A stretch of DNA of 64,000 nucleotides from Bacteroidales bacterium (GCA_016707705.1 JADJHD010000005.1:237990-301989); one strand, 5' to 3'; numbered from the stretch's first letter, positions 26,860-36,340 are shown. Program-made: numbers and translations. Notes: a model not told the origin generated them from the sequence alone.

Positions 26860-27481
26860 TTAAAAAACAATACCAGCTGTCAGGCTCATTGTTTTGGTTC
26901 GAAAATCGGATGGGATGCCGTCAATTTTTGTTAATCCCATATCATATCTCAGGTCCAGTTCCAGATCGAAAAGTTTGGTGGGGATTCCCATTCCCATTCC
27001 CAGAATCAGGCCTAAGTCGGGATTCTTCTTAAGTTTTTCTGTAATGCTTTTGTTGGATTCAAGATCCTGATATTTCTTTTCTGCATTGACTCAAAGCCGA
27101 AATATAGGGCCCGGTATGAAGGAAAACAGAATATTTATCTGCTACCTGGCTGGTATAGCGTAACATAACAGGAAGCTGAATATAGTCGAGGTTCACAGTA
27201 GTTGAGCCCTGATTTGCAGCAGCTGGGCTAATTTCGTTACGTCCTTTGCGGAGGTAGTTCAATTCCGGTTCAAGAGCTAATTTGCTGCTGATTGGATAAA
27301 GAATGTAGAAGCCGCCAGTGTAATTTGTTACAAGCTGATCATTATCATAAAGGTCACCTGTTTTTGAAAGTGTGGATACTGCTATTCCATGATGAGTGCC
27401 TGTCTTTATCTGAGCATTCAGGTTGAATGGATGAAGTATTGAAAGCAGTAAGATTCCGGAAATTAAAAGTTTTGTTTTCAT
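26860..27481 (-). pseudogene. PorT-like outer-membrane beta-barrel protein, frameshifted
   Basis: The first 130 residues (signal peptide ending LNAQ, then TGTHHGIAVSTLSKTGDLYD, LALEPELNYLRKGRNE, HTGPYISALSQ) stop at 27059 after a frameshift near 27085-27095. Translating the next frame gives AEKKYQDLESNKSITEKLKK, then LGLILGMGMGIPTKLFDLEL, RYDMGLTKIDGIPSDF and a proper barrel end TMSLTAGIVF at the stop at 26860-26862. One base difference therefore separates this from an intact protein of about 205 residues of the PorT/OMP_b-brl_2 type. Sequencing error or recent decay are both possible. Confidence 0.75.
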
Positions 27482-27543
27482 TTTAAGATGATTTTAATGG
27501 TTTGCCTTATGGCTGTTTTTAGTTATTGGTAGGACTGATTTTG

Positions 27544-28842
27544 TTAATCAGTGATAATGCTTGATGATTTTGAAGAATTTATTTTTTGACGAATGGAGTT
27601 TATCCTATTGTTTGAAAATCGATTCCAGAGGTCTGAACTTTTTCTTACCTGATAGGCATATACGCTGCAGGCTAGAAGGAAATAGACTCCTGTCTGAATC
27701 CACAGGGTCATAATCTCCTTCCTGGTTTCATAAATACTGGCTCCGAGTGAATTCATTTTCATGAAGCCGAACATTGCTTCCGATGAGGGGAATAAATCCC
27801 TGACAACCAGCCATACAGGTCCGAAGTTGGATAAGGGCCAGATAAGTCCTGAAAGGAAAAAGCAAGGGATGGAGGTAAATATGAAGAGCATCATAGCACT
27901 CTCCCTTTTCTGGAATACCACTGAAAGTGACATTGCCATGAAAATGCTCGAAAGCAGGAAAGGGGTTATCAATGCAATCAGATTGCTGAAATTGGAATTC
28001 CTGGCATAGCCGAACCACATTGGGATCAACCCCAGCATGTAGATGCTCAGCAGGGCGTAGATGCTGAAATATGCGGATGATTTTCCGATGACCAGCCTGA
28101 AGGTTCCAAGCCGGTTTGGATCAGGAGCGATGAGTGTTCCGGTAGGATGTCGTTCCCGGGATGTGCCTGCCATGATGCCAATTGCAAGGACGATGGTTTG
28201 CTGAATAATCAGAATCAAGGCTGCCGGAATGCCATAGCTGGCGAATCCACCTGCGGGGTTGGTAAGGGCATTGTCAACTACCTTCAGGGGCTCAGCGGAA
28301 ATGTTTGCCTGAGTTTTCGGAACACCTGAATCAAGCATTCGCTGTATCTGAAGATCCCTGCCATTTTGCAGTGCAACAAAACTACTGCCGCTCACCAGTG
28401 CCTTGTAGTAGAGGAAGAATTCCATATCGGCATAGGTGGAAATCACCGCAGGCCTGTGCATGACAATATCCCTGCTGTAGGATTCCGGAATCAGAACGAT
28501 TCCTCTTACTTTCTTCTGTTTGAATAGCTCGATGGCCTCCTCCATGGATGTGCAATTTGCAGAAACCAGCAGTTCGGGGGTCGCATCCATATTTCTGCTG
28601 AATTTCCTGCTATCGGTTGAATGTGACAGGTCTACAACAGCTATCGGAAGTTCCCTAACCACTTCAGGGTAATAAATGAATGAGTATAGCACAGGGTAGA
28701 GGAGAGGGACAGCCAGCAGGATAATCATGATGCCTACATCGTTGAGGATTAGTTGATATTCTCTGATCCAGATCCTGAATGTGGCTGCAATTCCGTTATC
28801 GCGGGATGCCTGTTGAGAGTTATTATTATAAAGGGATTTCAT
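27544..28842 (-). CDS. ABC-2 type permease of efflux operon (second permease)
   Basis: A 432-residue inner-membrane protein: one helix near residue 35-55, a large periplasmic region (about 60-195: LPIAVVDLSHSTDSRKFSRN, KKVRGIVLIPESYSRDIVM) and five or six helices in the C-terminal half. This is the ABC2_membrane_3/YhgE-Pip-like layout. It begins 12 bases after its sister permease and is the last gene of TetR-TolC-HlyD-permease-permease. No ATP-binding subunit is encoded nearby, so the ATPase must come from elsewhere or the pair may work differently. Confidence 0.88.
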   Translation of the reverse strand: MKSLYNNNSQQASRDNGIAATFRIWIREYQLILNDVGIMIILLAVPLLYPVLYSFIYYPEVVRELPIAVVDLSHSTDSRKFSRNMDATPELLVSANCTSMEEAIELFKQKKVRGIVLIPESYSRDIVMHRPAVISTYADMEFFLYYKALVSGSSFVALQNGRDLQIQRMLDSGVPKTQANISAEPLKVVDNALTNPAGGFASYGIPAALILIIQQTIVLAIGIMAGTSRERHPTGTLIAPDPNRLGTFRLVIGKSSAYFSIYALLSIYMLGLIPMWFGYARNSNFSNLIALITPFLLSSIFMAMSLSVVFQKRESAMMLFIFTSIPCFFLSGLIWPLSNFGPVWLVVRDLFPSSEAMFGFMKMNSLGASIYETRKEIMTLWIQTGVYFLLACSVYAYQVRKSSDLWNRFSNNRINSIRQKINSSKSSSIITD

Positions 28843-28853
28843 ACTACTTCAGA

Positions 28854-30083
28854 TTAACTGGCCTCGGTTGGAATCGTAACATTTGTGCTTACAGGCAATT
28901 TTTCCCGTATGTCTTCTGTAAATTGCTGGTATATGACGGCCCCTTTCAGCCGCGACAGGACAATAAAGGGCAGGATAAGAAAGACAAGCAGTCCTATATA
29001 TGATGAAATCACGTAGCGGGGTTCAAAACCTGCAAGTACTTGTCCCTGGAAAATATGCATGAAATGCCTTACCGGAAATGCCTCTGCCCAGAGCCTGAAA
29101 ACTGCTGGCATGGATTCAACAGGAAAGGAGAAACCACAGAGTGTAAGAGCCAGAATTCCATAGAATGCACCCAGATTGAGAGCATGCCTCATCACAGGCA
29201 GCAAGCCGATTATGAGAATTCCAATAGCCTGATATGACAGGACGAAAAGCAATGAGCCCAGAATCATCCAGCCCATACTGGTATTCATAGGAACCTGCAC
29301 AATCCTGTAGAGTACCATGTTCTGGAACATCATCAGTATCATGAAGATAAGCGTATAGGGGAGAAGCTTGCCCGTGATGGCCACCAATATTGATTTGTCT
29401 GCTTCCCTGAACCAAAGCCTGGAACTCTTTTCCTTGATTTCAATCCCGATTGCGTAAATAGTCATCATTAGGATGAATAGTTGCATCATAATTGGCAATA
29501 CTATTGTCACTACATATATCATGTAGCTTGAAGTGGGATTAAACAGTTGGTGGGTTTGCACCTGAATGGGCTGAATTTCTGCCATGCTTGCCATTTCCGT
29601 TTGACCCATTGCCAGGTGTTTCTGAAGATTGGTACCTACCGAAAGAGTGTTCAAAATGACCATCAGGTCATTCTGCATAAGTCCACCGGCAATCAGAAGG
29701 CTGTTATGGTAATAGAAGCTTATTTGGGGTTGTCTGCCGGAAATAACATCAGACTGCATGTTGGACGGAAGAACCACAAATCCGTAGATTTTTCCCGACC
29801 GCAATTGCGACATGGCATCTGCAGCAGATGCAGGATATTGGGTAACCTCGCTTAGCTGAGTCACATCAATGGCCCTGCTGTACTTTCTGGATAAGGCAGT
29901 ATGATCCAGGTCCACAATAGCAATGGGCATTTTGGTTGGGACTCCCTGACTGAAAAGGGAAGCAAAGAAGAGTATCGTGATCAGCGGGAACACCAAAAGC
30001 GATAGCCAATAGGTTCTTCCGGCGGCAATTCGCTGTACTTCCCTGTTGCTTACCCGTAAAATTGCCTTATGGATGTTTTTCAT
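28854..30083 (-). CDS. ABC-2 type permease of efflux operon (first permease)
   Basis: A 409-residue inner-membrane protein of the same family as its downstream neighbour, with an N-terminal helix (WLSLLVFPLITILFFASLF), a periplasmic domain (PIAIVDLDHTALSRKYSRAI, GKIYGFVVLPSNMQSD) and a C-terminal bundle of about five helices (FILMMTIYAIGIEIKEKSS). The two permeases probably form a heterodimer. It follows the HlyD gene by about 55 bases. Expected to move drugs, lipids or another small molecule through the HlyD-TolC channel; the substrate is unknown. Confidence 0.88.
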   Translation of the reverse strand: MKNIHKAILRVSNREVQRIAAGRTYWLSLLVFPLITILFFASLFSQGVPTKMPIAIVDLDHTALSRKYSRAIDVTQLSEVTQYPASAADAMSQLRSGKIYGFVVLPSNMQSDVISGRQPQISFYYHNSLLIAGGLMQNDLMVILNTLSVGTNLQKHLAMGQTEMASMAEIQPIQVQTHQLFNPTSSYMIYVVTIVLPIMMQLFILMMTIYAIGIEIKEKSSRLWFREADKSILVAITGKLLPYTLIFMILMMFQNMVLYRIVQVPMNTSMGWMILGSLLFVLSYQAIGILIIGLLPVMRHALNLGAFYGILALTLCGFSFPVESMPAVFRLWAEAFPVRHFMHIFQGQVLAGFEPRYVISSYIGLLVFLILPFIVLSRLKGAVIYQQFTEDIREKLPVSTNVTIPTEAS

Positions 30084-30138
30084 TTTATTTGTTATTGAGC
30101 TGAATATGAAGTTGCTGCAATGGTCTTAAGTTTTAATG

Positions 30139-31140
30139 CTATAGCTTGTCATATTCTACCAGCAAGGTCATTCCCGGCCTCAGGCCTTGAATTTCCTTAA
30201 CCGGTTTAGCCCTGATTTCGAAGGTTTTAACATCAAATCCACCGTTAGCCTTTGTAGCCTTAAAGGTTGCATAGCTAGCCAGTGGCTTGATGTAGTAGAC
30301 CTTAAACCTGAATTCCTGATTTCCCAAAGCCGGGATGCGGGCAGTGAACTCTGTGCCCATTTTGATTTTATTGAGCAGGTCTTCACGGATATTGAATATT
30401 GAATAGACATCGGACATATCCAAAATACCCAGCAATGGAGCACCTGTTCCCAGGAGTTCACCTTCCTTTGGGAAAATATCTGATATCTCTCCATCAATCG
30501 GTGCAATCAACGAGGTTTCATGCATGTAGGATTCTATTTCATGAACAGCACCCTTCGCTCTGTTAACCATGGCTTCAGCCGCCAGTTTGTCTTCGGTTTC
30601 TGCACCATTTACAGCCATGTCGTATTGCGATTTTGCTGCTTTTGAGGTGGCTACAGCTGCCTGATAGTTAGCGTCTGCTTCATCCTTTTTTTGCAATGCT
30701 ACTACACCAGCCTTATACATATTTTGCACCCTGTTGAAAGTTGATTCTGCAAGTCTGACTCCGACTTCTGCCTTTTGCCAAACTTCATAGGCTGCTGTGA
30801 TTTGCTCAACCCGGGCACCTTTTCTGGCTTTCTTACTCTGCGCTGCAGCAGCATCTTCGGCGGAGCTGGCCTGTTCCCATTTGGCCTTAAGCTCTGGACT
30901 GCTCAGCGTAGCAAGTGTGTCACCTTTTTTTACACTCATTCCTTCCGATACAAGAAGGTGTTCAATTCTTCCCGGAACCTTGCCGGACACCCGGGTTTCA
31001 TTTGCTTCTGCCTGTCCCTGTAGTACAATTGGTTCTGGTTTAAGTACAACCCAACCTATAAAACTTACTACTGCAATCACCAGCAATAGGGTAATAAGGG
31101 CGATGAGCATTCCGGAACTGTTGCTTTTCTTGGTTTTCAT
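30139..31140 (-). CDS. HlyD-family membrane fusion protein
   Basis: A 333-residue periplasmic adaptor. One N-terminal helix (about 11-31), a lipoyl-like half-motif (VSGKVPGRIEHLLVSEGMSV, then KKGDTLATLSSPELKAKW), an Ala/Lys/Glu-rich coiled coil (about 85-200) and a beta-barrel end (LIAPIDGEISDIFPKEGEL; GLRPGMTLLVEYDKL). It bridges the two ABC-2 permeases and the TolC-like protein encoded on either side. Confidence 0.93.
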   Translation of the reverse strand: MKTKKSNSSGMLIALITLLLVIAVVSFIGWVVLKPEPIVLQGQAEANETRVSGKVPGRIEHLLVSEGMSVKKGDTLATLSSPELKAKWEQASSAEDAAAAQSKKARKGARVEQITAAYEVWQKAEVGVRLAESTFNRVQNMYKAGVVALQKKDEADANYQAAVATSKAAKSQYDMAVNGAETEDKLAAEAMVNRAKGAVHEIESYMHETSLIAPIDGEISDIFPKEGELLGTGAPLLGILDMSDVYSIFNIREDLLNKIKMGTEFTARIPALGNQEFRFKVYYIKPLASYATFKATKANGGFDVKTFEIRAKPVKEIQGLRPGMTLLVEYDKL

Positions 31141-31171
31141 AGTGATTCAATATAAGAGTTGTGATTTTATT

Positions 31172-32692
31172 TTACTTGCTTTGGATGTTGGATTGTTTGA
31201 GGTCCCCTGTAGCCTTATAATATTCAATTACTGATTGGCGCTGTGTGTAAATTGACTGCAGGTATTCCAGTGTTGATGACTGCAGTTCGGTTTCAGCAGC
31301 CAGTCGTTCGGTTATATTGATCATGCCTTCCCTATAGGATGTTTCGGCAAGCTCCAATGCTTTCCTGGCTGCCTTTAGCTGCTGATTCTTCCATGCAACC
31401 TGCTCAATTGCTGATTGATATGATGTTCTTGCTTTCGAGAGATTGAGCTGCAGGAGATCTGTGGCTTCCTGTTTAGCTAACTCTGCTTTTCTGACTTCAA
31501 GCCTGGCCTGATTCACCTTGGAAGTACCTCCGCTGCGATCAAACAACTCCCATTTGAAGCCTACCCCTGCCATAACCGTTGGGCCGAGTGCCAGCGCATC
31601 TGTTTGCATTCTGGTATAAACCGGATCATCGAAGTTGGCATGTCCATTCAGCACCTGATCATAACGAGCTGAAGCAAAGGCCTGTACTTTCGGCAGATAA
31701 TGTGACTTTTCCGACTGAAGCATAAATTTTCTTGCTTCAAGACCAGCTTCCAGTGCTTTTAATTCAGCACGGTCATCGATGCTGGGGGACTTATCAGTAT
31801 AGAGCATGGGCTCCAGGACTGGATGAACAGCTTCAAAACTGCTGGCGGACTTACCACTTAACTGGGCAAGTTTTGCATGAAGCATTTCGGTCTTGCTTCG
31901 GAGTTCAGCCTGTTTGGCATTCAGATTTGCTGTTGCAACTGAAATTTTCAAGGTATCAAACGATGTTGCCATTCCGTTTGCTAATGCTGTTTCGGCATAG
32001 AGTTTTTCAGAGACAAGCCTTTTTGTTGATTCCTCCAAAGCTTTCGAGGATTGATCAAGGAGGGCAAGCTGATCATAGCAGCTAATGACTTCAGCAATCA
32101 GATCGGATGAGCATTTTTCTTCCATTGCTTCTTCTGATTTTACTTTTTGTCCCAAGGCCTTCACTGCATTTGGGACCTGTCCGCCACTATATAGCAGCAC
32201 CTTGGCAGTAGCATCCAGGCCGAAATAATGTCCGTAAAGACTGGCATTTAGGTCACGCGTCATGCCTGGAAGGGTGATACCCTGTTGAGTTAACAGTTGC
32301 TGTAATTGTGTAAGTTCATTAGTGAGTTGGGCGAGATTCGGGAAAAGAACCGGGAAAGCAGGATTCTGCATCATTGCCTTCAATTGTTCCAAGCTTTCAA
32401 AACCTTCAAGCTCATCAAGGTGTGAACTCATGCTGGTATAGGCGTACATGTACTTTCCTCCGATTTCAAGCTTTGGCAGATAGGATGCCTTTACTGCTTT
32501 TTTCTGTTCTTCAGCAATTTTCTTGTCTACCTGCTTACCGGCAAGTTTTAGGTCATTCTGAACTGAAAGGCTGATAAGTTCCTGTAATTCAGCTGGAACT
32601 ACTATGGATTGCGACTTTCCGGTAATCGAGGAGAGCAACATCAGGACGATGAGTCCTGTGAACCATTGTGAATTTTTCATTTTTGGATTCAT
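31172..32692 (-). CDS. TolC-family outer-membrane efflux protein
   Basis: A 506-residue outer-membrane channel: signal peptide (to about residue 28), then two OEP repeats with long helices (LSVQNDLKLAGKQVDKKIAE; AELKALEAGLEARKFMLQSE) and short barrel segments. The C-terminal helix (LAETSYREGMINITERLAAE) is typical. The start could also be the internal ATG at 32680 (MKNSQW). It lies 32 bases upstream of the HlyD gene. Together with the TetR gene 62 bases upstream it heads the efflux operon. Confidence 0.93.
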   Translation of the reverse strand: MNPKMKNSQWFTGLIVLMLLSSITGKSQSIVVPAELQELISLSVQNDLKLAGKQVDKKIAEEQKKAVKASYLPKLEIGGKYMYAYTSMSSHLDELEGFESLEQLKAMMQNPAFPVLFPNLAQLTNELTQLQQLLTQQGITLPGMTRDLNASLYGHYFGLDATAKVLLYSGGQVPNAVKALGQKVKSEEAMEEKCSSDLIAEVISCYDQLALLDQSSKALEESTKRLVSEKLYAETALANGMATSFDTLKISVATANLNAKQAELRSKTEMLHAKLAQLSGKSASSFEAVHPVLEPMLYTDKSPSIDDRAELKALEAGLEARKFMLQSEKSHYLPKVQAFASARYDQVLNGHANFDDPVYTRMQTDALALGPTVMAGVGFKWELFDRSGGTSKVNQARLEVRKAELAKQEATDLLQLNLSKARTSYQSAIEQVAWKNQQLKAARKALELAETSYREGMINITERLAAETELQSSTLEYLQSIYTQRQSVIEYYKATGDLKQSNIQSK

Positions 32693-32710
32693 TTTTCAAG
32701 TAATGGATAA

Positions 32711-32740
32711 ACCGACTAAAAAGGTAAAACGGTCGAAAAT
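32711..32740. promoter_or_regulatory. Possible TetR operator before tolC
   Basis: accgactaaaaagg (32711-32724) followed by cggtcgaaaat (32730-32740) forms an imperfect inverted arrangement (accg/cggt arms). The half-site ggtcgaa recurs upstream of the TetR gene at 33419-33425 (ggtcgaatagtcgaaaaa). Shared half-sites at both borders of a self-regulated efflux locus are what an operator would look like, but this is a visual match only. Confidence 0.35.
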
Positions 32741-32753
32741 AGGGCAAAAAAAT

Positions 32754-33335
32754 TTAGCGTTTGATTACTCCGTAAAAAAGGATGCTGATCAGGTCATTGA
32801 GTCTTTTCTCTACATCCTGCTCTTCCTTTTCCCAGAACATTGGTATTTCCATCCCTTTGAGGGCAGTCACAATTGCAATAGCGGCAAGGGATGTATTCTC
32901 GATCTGGAATTCATTATTCTGAACACCTTCATTCAGGATATTCTCAACCATATGAATTTCGTCCTGGTCATACTTTACCCGGATCTGGTTGATGAAGTCG
33001 AGATGGCTGAGATATTCATTCTTGATGGCATTATAGAAATTGGCAAGTTTGCTGATAGTCCGCATACGTACCATCACGTATACCTTTAGCTTCTCCATTG
33101 GATCTTCAACCTTTGATATTGCATCGTTGAGTTCCTGGGTGAGAAGGCTTGCTTCCTTTTCAACAACAGCCTGATAAATCTCTTCCTTGCTGGTAAAGTA
33201 GTAATAGATGGAACTCTTGCCCTTGCGTGCAGCAATGGCAATCTCGTCCATGGTAGTCTTCTTGAAGCCAAAACGGCTGAAGATGTTCCTGGCAACTCCA
33301 ACTATAGTATCCTTTACTTCGTCTTTATCCAGCAT
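32754..33335 (-). CDS. TetR-family transcriptional regulator
   Basis: A 193-residue regulator. The N-terminal helix-turn-helix (about 10-57) reads IVGVARNIFSRFGFKKTTMD then EIAIAARKGKSSIYYYFTSK, the classic TetR signature. The C-terminal ligand domain is helical and not assignable. It is first in line with the TolC-HlyD-permease genes and probably represses them and itself. Possible operators are noted at 32711-32740 and 33405-33436. Confidence 0.93.
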   Translation of the reverse strand: MLDKDEVKDTIVGVARNIFSRFGFKKTTMDEIAIAARKGKSSIYYYFTSKEEIYQAVVEKEASLLTQELNDAISKVEDPMEKLKVYVMVRMRTISKLANFYNAIKNEYLSHLDFINQIRVKYDQDEIHMVENILNEGVQNNEFQIENTSLAAIAIVTALKGMEIPMFWEKEEQDVEKRLNDLISILFYGVIKR

Positions 33336-33404
33336 GGCAATTCCCGTTTATTATTTTCAATCGGGGCGACAAAATTAATACAGCTTTTAAGCGAAAGCAA
33401 ATAA

Positions 33405-33436
33405 AATTCGAATTATTTGGTCGAATAGTCGAAAAA
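33405..33436. promoter_or_regulatory. Possible TetR operator upstream of the regulator
   Basis: The AT-rich region 33336-33480 contains the palindrome attcgaat (33406-33413) and ggtcgaatagtcgaaaaa (33419-33436), with repeated tcgaa half-sites also found before tolC. It lies about 80 bases before the TetR start, where a promoter and autoregulatory operator are expected. Low certainty. Confidence 0.35.
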
Positions 33437-33520
33437 TTATTTTCTGATAATTTTAAGTTATTGATATGTAGTAGATTGCGTAAGTTTAATCTTTAGAATA
33501 TTTTCCTTCCAGATTCGAAT

Positions 33521-33880
33521 CTAATCCCGATGTACAGTTTCCGGAGAAAAGGCGGGAAGGCAGATTGCAATGTATTCGGCACCTCCAGCGAATGGCGAAC
33601 TATATTGGACCCATTCATTGGCTTCGACCAGAATTGCATTTCCTGCCACCAACAGATAAAGTTCATCATGGGTTTTAACCTGCAAGGTGCCATTGAGAAC
33701 AACAGTATATTCGGCAAATTCGGGACATTGTCCTGGTTCTTCCCAACCCTGAGGACTTTTCATTCGGGCAATGCTGAGAGAATCATCCTGTGAATTCACC
33801 CTTCCAAAATACTCTTCAATTATTTTTTCTTTAGTTCCGGCTGCTTTAATCAGAGTGGGTGACTTAATAAATTGGGGCAT
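33521..33880 (-). CDS. Cupin-domain protein
   Basis: A 119-residue small beta-barrel protein. The cupin core runs from about residue 45 to 108: KSPQGWEEPGQCPEFAEYTV, VLNGTLQVKTHDELYLLVAG, then NEWVQYSSPFAGGAEYIAIC. The usual first metal motif is reduced, with Glu but few His residues, so metal binding is uncertain. Cytoplasmic. Monocistronic; followed upstream by the DNA glycosylase on the same strand. Specific role unknown. Confidence 0.8.
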   Translation of the reverse strand: MPQFIKSPTLIKAAGTKEKIIEEYFGRVNSQDDSLSIARMKSPQGWEEPGQCPEFAEYTVVLNGTLQVKTHDELYLLVAGNAILVEANEWVQYSSPFAGGAEYIAICLPAFSPETVHRD

Positions 33881-33935
33881 GGTATATCTTAGCTATTAAA
33901 GTTGTGTTTAATGATTTGATTCAGGATGTTGATGT

Positions 33936-34667
33936 CTATTCCTGTTCTTTGGCTTTTGGCTTTGTCTTCTTGAAAACTGACTTTTCTGAGGCATTCATTT
34001 TCTCAGTGGCAAGTTCCATAATTTGTTTCGGAGCCTCATCCTTCCATTTTAAAAGGAATTCTTCTACAGCAGGTTTGCTGGTTTTCCATGCTTCACGAAG
34101 GAACCATCCCATAGCTTCCTGTACTTCTTTTGCCTTATCCATCATCATTGGTTCCAGAAATTCAAGGTAGGGCTTAACATCCTTGTCAGCTTTCATCTGC
34201 TTGATTAGACTTAGAGGTACCGCCCTTCGCTGGAATTTATTGCTTGCTGATTTCCATTCCTCCATTCTGCTCATTGGGATCAGTCCAAGTTTGAGCATTG
34301 GGAAAATTAATTCGGCACTTATCACGTCAGTATGAGCCCAGTTCCTGATTCCGAACATGAACCAGAATTCTATTTCATCGAAACTTTTTGCTGTGAAATC
34401 TTTTTCAAAGGCTTTAGTGAGAAGAATTGCGAAGCTGGTTTCCTCATATTTCTTACTCCTTACCAGCACGCGGCATGTCTGCTTAATCAGTTTATATCCT
34501 GCACCTTCATCAATGATCTGCATTACAATATCTTCCAGCTGTTCCAGACTAAGTCCGTATGCATCGTAGCCTCCCTTGAAGTGTTGAGCATACTTTTCGA
34601 CTACGGTGGGGTTAGCGTTTTCTTCACAATAAGCCTTTATTTCGGCTGCCAGTTCTGCTGGTCCCAT
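33936..34667 (-). CDS. DNA alkylation repair protein, AlkD-like
   Basis: A 243-residue all-helical HEAT-repeat protein of the AlkD family, DNA glycosylases that remove positively charged alkyl bases such as 7-methylguanine without flipping them. Key residues are the Trp and Asp of FGIRNWAHTDVISAE and the Trp of MGWFLREAWKTSKPAV, matching AlkD's catalytic set. The tail (about 225-243) is Lys/Glu-rich and probably disordered. No ada or alkA genes adjoin it. Confidence 0.9.
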   Translation of the reverse strand: MGPAELAAEIKAYCEENANPTVVEKYAQHFKGGYDAYGLSLEQLEDIVMQIIDEGAGYKLIKQTCRVLVRSKKYEETSFAILLTKAFEKDFTAKSFDEIEFWFMFGIRNWAHTDVISAELIFPMLKLGLIPMSRMEEWKSASNKFQRRAVPLSLIKQMKADKDVKPYLEFLEPMMMDKAKEVQEAMGWFLREAWKTSKPAVEEFLLKWKDEAPKQIMELATEKMNASEKSVFKKTKPKAKEQE

Positions 34668-34709
34668 GCTATTATCTTTTGAAAGTTCCTGACTATGATA
34701 TGATGCTGA

Positions 34710-36251
34710 TTATTTCCTGATTATCTTTTTGCTGTAGCTCTTGCTGCCGTTTTGAACCTGCATGATATACATTCCCGGTGGCAATCCTGCGAGTGAAATG
34801 GTGAAAGGTTCATTTCCAGCAGGAATACTTCCTTCTGACCAAATCTTACCTGATTGATCCATGATATGGTAGTGAGGATTCTTCCCTGGATTGGCAAGTT
34901 TAAGATTTACCTGTTCTCCGGCTGGATTTGGTGAAAGGGTAATGCCTTCCTTTCTGCCAAAAAGAGGATTTCTGATTCCTGCTCCAGAGAGTTGCTCAAG
35001 TATTTTCGTTTTCCTGAAAAGCAGGAATGGCTTGATGCCATAGGGTGTGTGATTATCAATGGACTGATCAAAGGAGTTGTAGAAATCAGACACATCATAT
35101 CCAAAATCCAGTGTGCGGTCATGGTCCTCGATAGCCGCTGCGGAAATAAGGGTTTCCATTCGGTCAATAAGAGGAAATACAGAGTCAGGAAGTATATATA
35201 CTCTTGCAATGGTATCAAGGAATGCCCGGTACCGGGCGTCATATTCAGGGATTGCAAGCAGTTTTTTTACCAAAGGCCGGGATCCTGAGTTGCTGTACCA
35301 TTGTATGCAATCGCGAGTTGCCCAGTCGATATCCATCCAGTCGACTCCAAAGGTATTATCTGTATCATAACTGATAAACTCGAATTTGCCGGACTGGGTA
35401 TGATACAGATAGTAGTTGTTCTGATTGTACATATAATCATCCCAGTTTCCTGTTGCCACATCCCAGGCGAATGCCTTCAATACTTCATCAACATTGAGAA
35501 TATTGCTGATGGCATTCATAAAAGCCGAATCCGGAGGCAGATCCAGTGTGCTGATCAACTGGACAAGGTCAGTATAATCATCTTCAGTTTCATTGGTTTG
35601 CAGGTCATAGGCCCTTCCTCCGGTGACAGAGGTGCTATTGATGTTTTTGTAGAATTGCGGATCTGTTCCCCAATAGTACATGCTTGCAGGGTAGGTGCAC
35701 TTATAGAGATTGCCGTCATTTTCACCATATACCTTAAGAGCCCAGTCCTTGTCGAACTCTTCCAGATTGGTATAGAGTCCCCGGTATTCCCCATTGATAT
35801 AAAGACGAACAAAGCTGCTCCTGCGTTCAGGCATTCCTGATTTGTTCCAGAGGTCATAGAACAGCTTTTCCCTTATCATGCTCGGGTCATTGTGCTCGCC
35901 ATTCAGGTTAATTTTCTTGACACCCTGATACCTGCGTCCTGCTTCGTATTCATTGAAGCTTATTTTGTAGGATTTCTTCTGGGAGTATCTGGATGTATTT
36001 CCCCTGAGCCTGAAGCCTGCATTTTCAATGGTATCCCTGGAACTACCAGAGTCGTAGATAAATCGGGCCATGAAATAATGTTCTGACAGCACATTCTCCA
36101 TGATGTAATCCAGTGAGTCCGCATTAATTTCTATGTACACAGAATTTACCCTGTTCTGTTCAAATATTGAGTTTTGTGCCTTCAGATAACTGCAGGACAC
36201 AAGAAAGGCGATGGAAAGTAAAAGGTGTTTGTGCTTTGCGGAGACCTTCAC
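34710..36251 (-). CDS. CotH-like protein with T9SS type A sorting domain
   Basis: A 513-residue exported protein: signal peptide (about 1-25, ending YLKAQ), CotH kinase-like domain (about 35-400) and a type A sorting domain at the end (about 435-513: LSPNPAGEQVNLKLANPGKN, GMYIMQVQNGSKSYSKKII). The CotH part shows GFRLRGNTSRYSQKKSYKIS, KKINLNGEHNDPSMIREKL, GLYTNLEEFDKDWAL, and the Asp-rich ATGNWDDYMYNQNNYYLY and YDTDNTFGVDWMDIDW. CotH enzymes are atypical protein kinases acting outside the cytosol. The T9SS tag places this one at the cell surface or outside; the substrate is unknown. Confidence 0.9.
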   Translation of the reverse strand: MKVSAKHKHLLLSIAFLVSCSYLKAQNSIFEQNRVNSVYIEINADSLDYIMENVLSEHYFMARFIYDSGSSRDTIENAGFRLRGNTSRYSQKKSYKISFNEYEAGRRYQGVKKINLNGEHNDPSMIREKLFYDLWNKSGMPERRSSFVRLYINGEYRGLYTNLEEFDKDWALKVYGENDGNLYKCTYPASMYYWGTDPQFYKNINSTSVTGGRAYDLQTNETEDDYTDLVQLISTLDLPPDSAFMNAISNILNVDEVLKAFAWDVATGNWDDYMYNQNNYYLYHTQSGKFEFISYDTDNTFGVDWMDIDWATRDCIQWYSNSGSRPLVKKLLAIPEYDARYRAFLDTIARVYILPDSVFPLIDRMETLISAAAIEDHDRTLDFGYDVSDFYNSFDQSIDNHTPYGIKPFLLFRKTKILEQLSGAGIRNPLFGRKEGITLSPNPAGEQVNLKLANPGKNPHYHIMDQSGKIWSEGSIPAGNEPFTISLAGLPPGMYIMQVQNGSKSYSKKIIRK

Positions 36252-36340
36252 TTTGGGGTAAGGTTTTAGAGAAAGTAATTTGAGACTTCAAAGATACGTC
36301 CTTTGTTTGAGAGGGTGTGAAGCTCAAGGACAATATGATA

